From positions 124,001-188,000 of the forward strand of contig NZ_CP170547.1 of the NCBI RefSeq assembly GCF_042695135.1: 64,000 nucleotides of DNA, given 5' to 3'. The stretch comes from Epilithonimonas sp042695135. GTDB taxonomy: Bacteria > Bacteroidota > Bacteroidia > Flavobacteriales > Weeksellaceae. Under the pieces are notes generated by a model. It ran no database searches and was not told the DNA's origin. It was given only the letters and a program-made list of their open reading frames with translations. A program made the translations under genes and the position numbers. Shown in pieces: positions 58,309-64,000 of the stretch (position 1 is its first letter; each line of letters starts with the position of its first letter).

Positions 58309-60819
58309 TTACTGTAATTTTTTAATTATTAATGTTTGTCCTGCCCTTTCTCTTTCTTGGTTCACATACCTTAATGCATGCTCTAATTCTTCTTTTGTCC
58401 AAAGGTGTTTCTGTTTCCAAATTTCTTCAAAAACATAGGTTTCTCTTTGCCAAGCTTTTAATGGTAAATAAGAATTTCCTATCTCTTCAAAATGTTTTAG
58501 ATGCGCCATCTCATGAAACATCAGATATTCTGTAGGATTTTTTGTTAATATTAATTGTTTTGAATGATGGTCAAACAAACCTGCAAAGTTTTCTTTTCTC
58601 ATAAAGTAAAACAAATCCTGCAAACTGTCAAACTTTATTCCGGATAAAATTACGGGTTTAAAGTTTTTAATTATATCTTTATTAGCTACCCTACCAAAAT
58701 CATTAAGCTTTATGTCTTCTTCTAAAATTAGTGTAGTTCTTCTTTTCTTTAAGTCTCCTCTAAATTTTCTGATTTGTGATTCTTTTAAAATTTTCCCACC
58801 CAAGTACTTATCAATATCGTGAGGCTTTGCCATTTTAGCAACTTCCTCCAACTGCCGTTCAGTTTTATAGAAATTGCTTCTTAAAAAAAGACCCGCTTCT
58901 TTATCATTAACAGTTTTAATGGCTTCGCCTTTATAATAAATATCATAAAGATTCTCTCCTGATTTTTTTACTGAAATATTTCTTTTATGAAGTTGCTGTA
59001 AAATATATTCAAAATTAGCATCTTTTCCTAAAAAAGGTTTCAACAACTTTTTCAGAAGATTGTTTTGTCCTCCAGTGATAACTACTTCTTCTATTGCAGT
59101 GGTGGCATTCTTTGCCTGGTAGGCATCCAGCTCTGTTATCAGCTTCTCCAGTTGTTCTGTAAAAATACGGTAATTTGCTTTTAGATTTTTGATGTTTTTC
59201 AGTTTTTCTACAAGTGCGGGACCGTAGGTAAGGATGCCTTCTATCATTACCACACTCAAGATCCCCATCCCGACCAATCCGTAGATGACATCCCAATTTT
59301 CTACAAACCATTTCCCTTCGGTATATTGTGACAAAAATTGCTTTACATCTTTGTCCATCATTACCAGATCCACTGATGCCAAACCAAGGTCTGCAATTGC
59401 AAGAACTGATGCCTGACCTGTAATTCCCATTGTAAGCAATCCTGCAAATATTGCAATAATATCTCCACCAATGCGGATGCAGCGCATGACTTCTGCCCAT
59501 TCTTTTTCGTCTGCCACCGCTTTTAGGAAAAGAGCGGTTACCAAGTCTGCTTTTCCTGTTTCCCGATCCAGATAGTGAACCAGATGGAGCGGATGATAAA
59601 GGTAGCCCGGATCTGCATCTTCATCACTGGTAAAAGTTTGTTCTGTTGTAGTTCCCCCTTTGCCAAACTCATCTGTTTCTTGCTGTTCTCTGGTTTGTGT
59701 AACAGTTTTCTTTTGCTGAAGGAAAATGCTGTCTTTGTAATCGAAATCCCAATCTAAGCTTAGAGCTCCTTTTATGATATTGAGTGTATCATTCAATTCA
59801 AGGATATTAGATTCTATGAAGTATCCTTTTCCGCTTAACAGCGCATTTTTTGTTATTCTGTTTTCCCCGTCTGAGCTGCTTCTGGCAATATTATTCAAAA
59901 CTGAAGTGAAGATAATCCTGTTTGATAACTTAATTCCTAAAACTTCCGAAGCACCATCGAGATTATCATAAATCTCTGTGAGCAGCTTCGGGTTTTTCCA
60001 GAAAAAGTCGGCTACTTCTTTATAATTTCTGAACATTCCCATTACTTTTATTAAAAGAGAACTGGTATCTTTTGTCCAGCTGAGCCATCCTGTATCATCT
60101 TCTTTCGTAAGAATTACTAAATGAGTTATCACCTTGTAGGTGGTTAGGCTTATATTTTTCAAAAAAGCATTTGGAAGCTGGCTATAGACTACAGACAACT
60201 CTTTTGCTGTATTAGAATTATTGAGAAAATAGGTGAAATCTTTTGTAAAAAACTGAGCTGAGTTTTTATCTGTTTCTATATTTCCGTATCCTATATGCAG
60301 AAGCAGATATTTAAAATCTTCAAAAGATTTTGTTTTCAGCACAATTGCAATGTCTTCCGCTTCTTCATATTTAAAAGATAATGTGAAATTCAGTTTATAA
60401 TCTTGATCCAGATACATTTCCATAAATGGTCTGTCCCATTTTACAAGATTTGAAATCTGCACAGCTCCATCTTTCAAAGATATTCTTGCAGAGATGTCTA
60501 TATGATGGTCTTGATTATCTAAAATATATGTTTGTGGTAAATCGTTCAGATATTTTTTAAACTCAAAAAGCAAATTACTACCCTTACCCGATTTATAGGC
60601 TGCTCGTAAATCATCTGTTAATAATGTCAGGTTTATATATTCATCGTCTTTGTAATTTATAGATTTGGAATTATTTATACTCCTTTCTACTAATGACTTA
60701 CTCATAACAGGATTGGAATAAGAATCTTTGCTTACTAAACTTTTGTAAGAAGCTAATAGCACCTTTTGGCTTTCCTCGTCAAAGTCATCAAAGTCCTTGA
60801 AATATTCTTTGTGTTTCAT
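58309..60819 (-). CDS. Polymorphic toxin with C-terminal zincin domain
   Basis: An 836-residue protein. The first two thirds are unfamiliar helical sequence with two hydrophobic segments (about 460-495 and 520-545), perhaps for delivery or membrane contact. An IEEVVITG junction near residue 595 precedes the C-terminal region, as in many flavobacterial toxins. The last ~180 residues end in a zincin-like metalloprotease: HEMAH at 769-773 and possible third ligand Glu at 793 or 798. Likely a contact-dependent or secreted toxin paired with the immunity gene. No signal peptide is seen, so the export route is open. Confidence 0.75.
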   Translation of the reverse strand: MKHKEYFKDFDDFDEESQKVLLASYKSLVSKDSYSNPVMSKSLVERSINNSKSINYKDDEYINLTLLTDDLRAAYKSGKGSNLLFEFKKYLNDLPQTYILDNQDHHIDISARISLKDGAVQISNLVKWDRPFMEMYLDQDYKLNFTLSFKYEEAEDIAIVLKTKSFEDFKYLLLHIGYGNIETDKNSAQFFTKDFTYFLNNSNTAKELSVVYSQLPNAFLKNISLTTYKVITHLVILTKEDDTGWLSWTKDTSSLLIKVMGMFRNYKEVADFFWKNPKLLTEIYDNLDGASEVLGIKLSNRIIFTSVLNNIARSSSDGENRITKNALLSGKGYFIESNILELNDTLNIIKGALSLDWDFDYKDSIFLQQKKTVTQTREQQETDEFGKGGTTTEQTFTSDEDADPGYLYHPLHLVHYLDRETGKADLVTALFLKAVADEKEWAEVMRCIRIGGDIIAIFAGLLTMGITGQASVLAIADLGLASVDLVMMDKDVKQFLSQYTEGKWFVENWDVIYGLVGMGILSVVMIEGILTYGPALVEKLKNIKNLKANYRIFTEQLEKLITELDAYQAKNATTAIEEVVITGGQNNLLKKLLKPFLGKDANFEYILQQLHKRNISVKKSGENLYDIYYKGEAIKTVNDKEAGLFLRSNFYKTERQLEEVAKMAKPHDIDKYLGGKILKESQIRKFRGDLKKRRTTLILEEDIKLNDFGRVANKDIIKNFKPVILSGIKFDSLQDLFYFMRKENFAGLFDHHSKQLILTKNPTEYLMFHEMAHLKHFEEIGNSYLPLKAWQRETYVFEEIWKQKHLWTKEELEHALRYVNQERERAGQTLIIKKLQ

Positions 60820-60834
60820 TTTATTATTTTAAAT

Positions 60835-60866
60835 TAAAAAGGGCGGCTTAGAAAAACCGCCCTTAT
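60835..60866 (-). terminator. Intrinsic terminator between the long unknown gene and the toxin gene
   Basis: Minus-strand AAGGGCGG / CCGCCCTT hairpin followed by TTTTTAATTT, 20 nt after the stop of the upstream gene. Confidence 0.8.
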
Positions 60867-60885
60867 TGGATTAAACAAAAAGTTA

Positions 60886-63800
60886 TTATTCTAAAGCTTC
60901 TTTAAGATCTTCCAAAGAAAGCTGTGCAATGACCTGATGAGGATTGTCACTGTTGGTCAACTGCAGATAATCGTTGTTGATCTCGATATTCTCGACCAGT
61001 TTGCTTTTCTCTGCTTCCATCATTGCATCTACCGGTACGAAATTACTTTCTGTAATTACTTCTTCCGGATTTTCGAAATCCATTGGATCTTCTTTCGTAA
61101 ATGGTAAAGCATGCTGCACTTCCAATCCAATGCTTTGTGCCTGGAGGATCGTAAGCGATGTCGGGATTCTTGTGATCCAAGGATTGCCTTGGGTTTCTCC
61201 TTTTACATCTTTCAATTCATCTACAATAGACAGATACATTGGATCTCCGATGACAGGAACTTCTCCGCCACTCCATAATCTGCCGGTTGACATATAGAAC
61301 TGAACGGCATCTTCGAAGCCGGGACGAACCGTAACCACCACTCTTGCCATCCCACTTCTAAGGAAAGAACGGAACAGTGGATCTACATTTTCTGAAACAT
61401 ACATATCTCCCCATTCTGTTTTGTTTGCCCAATAATATGGATACAGGTTATAAGACATAATATCCCATTCGAAGGCCTGCTCCATAAATTTAGCGAAAGA
61501 AGTATATTCGTCGATATCTGTTCTTTCTACTTTGAAATCAATTAGCTTATCACCAGTGTACATTTTTGTTCCAATATTCTTGGTTTTCGATTTGTCATCT
61601 GTGAGATATGCAATACAGTTGTGCTTAAGAACTTCCTGCTCGATCTGGCGGTAGAACATTGGATTGGCTCCTTTGATATTATCTGCTTTGGCATCTTCTT
61701 CTGCAATTTGGTTGTTGTATTCTGTCATTGCATCTTCGTAGGCCTGGATGATGGCGTTGAAGGTTTTTTGCTGCCATTGTTGTTTTAATTCATTTACTAT
61801 TTGTAATTGGATAACAACATTTAAATTACCTGCCCAATATCTGTCGAAATATGCTGAAACAGATAAACTATCAGAAACATTTGGAAGAACATTATGCGTT
61901 GCATCAACACTTCCATTTCCAGTAAATGTTTTATCTCCAATTACAACACCCCAATTAGCACTAATGTATGGTCTTCCTGTAAAAGCAAGATTAAAATTAG
62001 TTGCATTATATCCAGTAGGAATAGCTAAATTTTCACTCTTATTTTCACTCATCGATTCTGTATTTAATTTAGAAAAAGAATGACTCCAAGCGAGTGTTTT
62101 GTTATCGACTGGTTTTTCGCCTATCTCAACATTATAAACACTAGCCCAATGTTTCAAAACATCTTCAGTATTTAAAGCTGTATAATCGGGCATTGGTAAA
62201 TATTTTGATTCTCTAGGGTCAATAGGTTCTGAAATTTTTTCACGAGAGTTCATTGCAAGCGTATGCATTTTAGAAGGTTGCGGAACTGCAAACTCGAACA
62301 TCAGACGTTTTCCGTAGTTCCAGACCTGGTTTTTCATCAGTTTATCCACCCATCTGTAAACGCCTACGACGTGCTTATCACCTTTTCTATTATCAAAACC
62401 GTGAGAGTTATTTTCTTCAAACTCTTCAACAATTTTCTCGATTCGTTCCTGATGAACTTTGGTAACCACTCTGTCCAAAGCTCTCGCCGTGACATCCTGA
62501 GCCTGAGTAATCGCTTGTCTCATGCTTTCTTCTTTGTTGCGATGGTTGGCGTAGCTTGCACTTAATTGTGCAGAGAAATTTCCTCCAACACCGGTATTAT
62601 AACTATAGCTAGTATTTGCGTTGATGCCTTTATCTGTTGCTTCCTGTAAAATTTTCGCCACTTCGGACTGCATTTCGAAACGGCTGGATGTGGTTGTATC
62701 GGTCAGCTGTTCTCTTTCGGTATCGGAAGAAGAGGTCTCCGTCACCTCGCTTCTGCGTAATCTTCTTGTGGATTTTTCACGGTACTCACGGGCCATAATA
62801 TTTTCGATAGCCGCTACTTCTCCTTCCACGTAAGCGTGTGTAGATTGTTCTACTTTGAGGTAATCTGCGATCCCTAATCTTTTGATTCCGAAACCTTTTG
62901 GGATGAAAGAATTGTTTGTGCTGACTGGGGTGGTTGGAGTGTCTGGGTTATCCGGAGTGTCTGGATCATCATTGGGTGTATTGGTATCATATGGTGATAA
63001 ACTTGAGTCTCCAAAATAATGTCCTTCTGCTGCACTAGTAGAAACATTGGAATTTCTAATCATAGTAAGACCCAGAGAGTACTCATTCCCATCAGACAGT
63101 TTGATTGTTCCCTGCACAAAAAAAGCATTAGGATCCACAACTCCTACTGCTAGAAAAGTTTGATTATTAAAAAGTTTATAAGATCCATTAGTCGTTTGTA
63201 AAAAATAGGTATCATTAATATCCCCTGAAATTCCTCTGGTTTTATAGTTTGCGTTAATAATACTAATGGAAGAATCTAAAAATGTAATCAAAACACTCCA
63301 TTTATTCGGTGCTACAGCAATTGTTTTGGCTAAAAACTTTACACCTTCTGTTTTATCAGCAACACCTTTATTAACCGGAATCAAAACACCGCCAACGCTC
63401 ACATATTCTTGTTTTTCGATCTCTGTATTCTGATAAATTTCTTCATTCAGAGCGGATAATCTTTCATCGATCGTTTCAAGCATCTCTCCAAAGCTCAGGT
63501 TTTCGTCTTCCGGAAGAATGAACTGGTCATGATCTATTTCCAGAATGTTTTCTTGTGGGACATTGCCATTAGAGATCCCAGCCATATCTTCAGCAGGCAC
63601 ATACTCTCCTATTAATTTTGCAAATGATGTAAGGGAATCCTGTGATAATTTGGCTTGTAAAAAAGCAGTATCTCTTTCCTGTCTGAATTCAAATTCAAAA
63701 TCAGGAACTTCGGGTTTTGCTACCTGGCTCAAAGCTAACTTTTTAGCAGCTTCTGACATCTCTTCTGTAAATGTGGCCTCGACCTGCAAAAGCTGAGCAT

Positions 63801-64000
63801 CATAAGCCTCATAAAGCGGTTTTACAAGATCCTGATAATCTTTGAGAGCGAGATCATAGGATTTTGCATATTGCTTTCTGTAAATTTTTTCAGCTTTGGT
63901 AAGGTCTTTTTTCAGCTCTTGCAACTGCGATTTTTCATAAGAAGCTATAGCAACCTTTTGGCGTTTCAAATCAGATTCCGTCGGGAAATATGCTGTATTT
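60886..64000 (-). CDS. Large protein of unknown function (5' end outside the window)
   Basis: The reading frame is open to the right edge; the in-frame TTG at 63969 is not a convincing start, so the protein is over 1035 residues and truncated here. From that TTG: a Lys/Glu-rich coiled coil (about 1-125), a beta-rich middle with a Pro/Asp/Thr linker (TPDNPDTPTTP near 340), then an Arg/Glu/Thr-rich helical region (AREYREKSTRRLRR, SRFEMQSEVAKILQEA), beta segments and an acidic C-terminus. No signal, catalytic motif or known domain was recognised. The layout recalls structural or secretion-associated proteins, but this is a guess. It is terminated before the toxin gene. Confidence 0.7.
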   Translation of the reverse strand, partial: NTAYFPTESDLKRQKVAIASYEKSQLQELKKDLTKAEKIYRKQYAKSYDLALKDYQDLVKPLYEAYDAQLLQVEATFTEEMSEAAKKLALSQVAKPEVPDFEFEFRQERDTAFLQAKLSQDSLTSFAKLIGEYVPAEDMAGISNGNVPQENILEIDHDQFILPEDENLSFGEMLETIDERLSALNEEIYQNTEIEKQEYVSVGGVLIPVNKGVADKTEGVKFLAKTIAVAPNKWSVLITFLDSSISIINANYKTRGISGDINDTYFLQTTNGSYKLFNNQTFLAVGVVDPNAFFVQGTIKLSDGNEYSLGLTMIRNSNVSTSAAEGHYFGDSSLSPYDTNTPNDDPDTPDNPDTPTTPVSTNNSFIPKGFGIKRLGIADYLKVEQSTHAYVEGEVAAIENIMAREYREKSTRRLRRSEVTETSSSDTEREQLTDTTTSSRFEMQSEVAKILQEATDKGINANTSYSYNTGVGGNFSAQLSASYANHRNKEESMRQAITQAQDVTARALDRVVTKVHQERIEKIVEEFEENNSHGFDNRKGDKHVVGVYRWVDKLMKNQVWNYGKRLMFEFAVPQPSKMHTLAMNSREKISEPIDPRESKYLPMPDYTALNTEDVLKHWASVYNVEIGEKPVDNKTLAWSHSFSKLNTESMSENKSENLAIPTGYNATNFNLAFTGRPYISANWGVVIGDKTFTGNGSVDATHNVLPNVSDSLSVSAYFDRYWAGNLNVVIQLQIVNELKQQWQQKTFNAIIQAYEDAMTEYNNQIAEEDAKADNIKGANPMFYRQIEQEVLKHNCIAYLTDDKSKTKNIGTKMYTGDKLIDFKVERTDIDEYTSFAKFMEQAFEWDIMSYNLYPYYWANKTEWGDMYVSENVDPLFRSFLRSGMARVVVTVRPGFEDAVQFYMSTGRLWSGGEVPVIGDPMYLSIVDELKDVKGETQGNPWITRIPTSLTILQAQSIGLEVQHALPFTKEDPMDFENPEEVITESNFVPVDAMMEAEKSKLVENIEINNDYLQLTNSDNPHQVIAQLSLEDLKEALE

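Noticed and set aside
63967..63969. TTG as the start of the large right-end protein
   Set aside because: The frame stays open to the window edge and no promoter or start context supports TTG; the true start is probably outside.

Overview
The window looks like chromosomal DNA of a member of the Flavobacteriia, most likely the Chryseobacterium/Kaistella/Epilithonimonas group (Weeksellaceae). The supporting evidence is AT-rich DNA, Bacteroidetes promoters (a -7 box TAnnTTTG with an upstream TTG), gliding lipoprotein GldH, a PorD-type (DUF4835) type IX secretion protein, an Alternative Complex III operon, a RicT/PSP1 protein, Bacteroidetes-type TonB and omega subunits, and many GDSL, M1 and M14 secreted proteins. 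The genus is inference. No rRNA, CRISPR array or prophage was seen.

Layout. 0.1-5.3 kb: a TonB-like / ExbB-like / (frameshifted) TonB-like cluster, an EEP-family nuclease or phosphatase, folC and two tRNA-Val genes. 5.4-12.2 kb: VanZ-like protein, two glycosyltransferases, SufE, pepT, HMG-CoA lyase, an OsmC-like protein lacking the usual cysteines, SufT and a DEDD exonuclease. 12.2-20.7 kb: the complete Alternative Complex III operon actABCDEF on the minus strand. 20.8-36.2 kb: SPOR protein, a membrane protein, selO, the ricT-gldH-PBP1A operon, a FadL-like porin with a GDSL lipoprotein, Rrf2-tadA, coaX, an M1 peptidase and two small orphan genes.

36.5-45.1 kb: an M14 peptidase, then the most distinctive block, a compact minus-strand operon of NAD+/ADP-ribose genes: SPFH scaffold, NAD-kinase-like protein, DUF4291, macrodomain hydrolase, sirtuin, ADP-ribosylglycohydrolase, RNA 2'-phosphotransferase and calcineurin-type phosphatase. 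An NrtR-like Nudix-HTH regulator lies upstream. Four copies of a 20-bp inverted-repeat site lie in the two control regions; one copy overlaps a predicted -7 box at the same offset in front of both the operon and the regulator gene. This strongly suggests one regulon that consumes and recycles NAD+ and ADP-ribose, perhaps tied to RNA end repair.

45.2-55.7 kb: housekeeping genes (lepA, bamD, omega subunit, coaBC, porD, recN), a RelE/ParE-type toxin-antitoxin pair, a GH3-family protein and a WYL regulator. 56-64 kb is accessory DNA: a 21-bp-period tandem repeat behind a coiled-coil gene, a REP-associated transposase bracketed by 31-bp perfect inverted repeats, a polymorphic toxin with a C-terminal zincin domain and its probable immunity gene, and a >1000-residue protein of unknown function that runs off the right edge.
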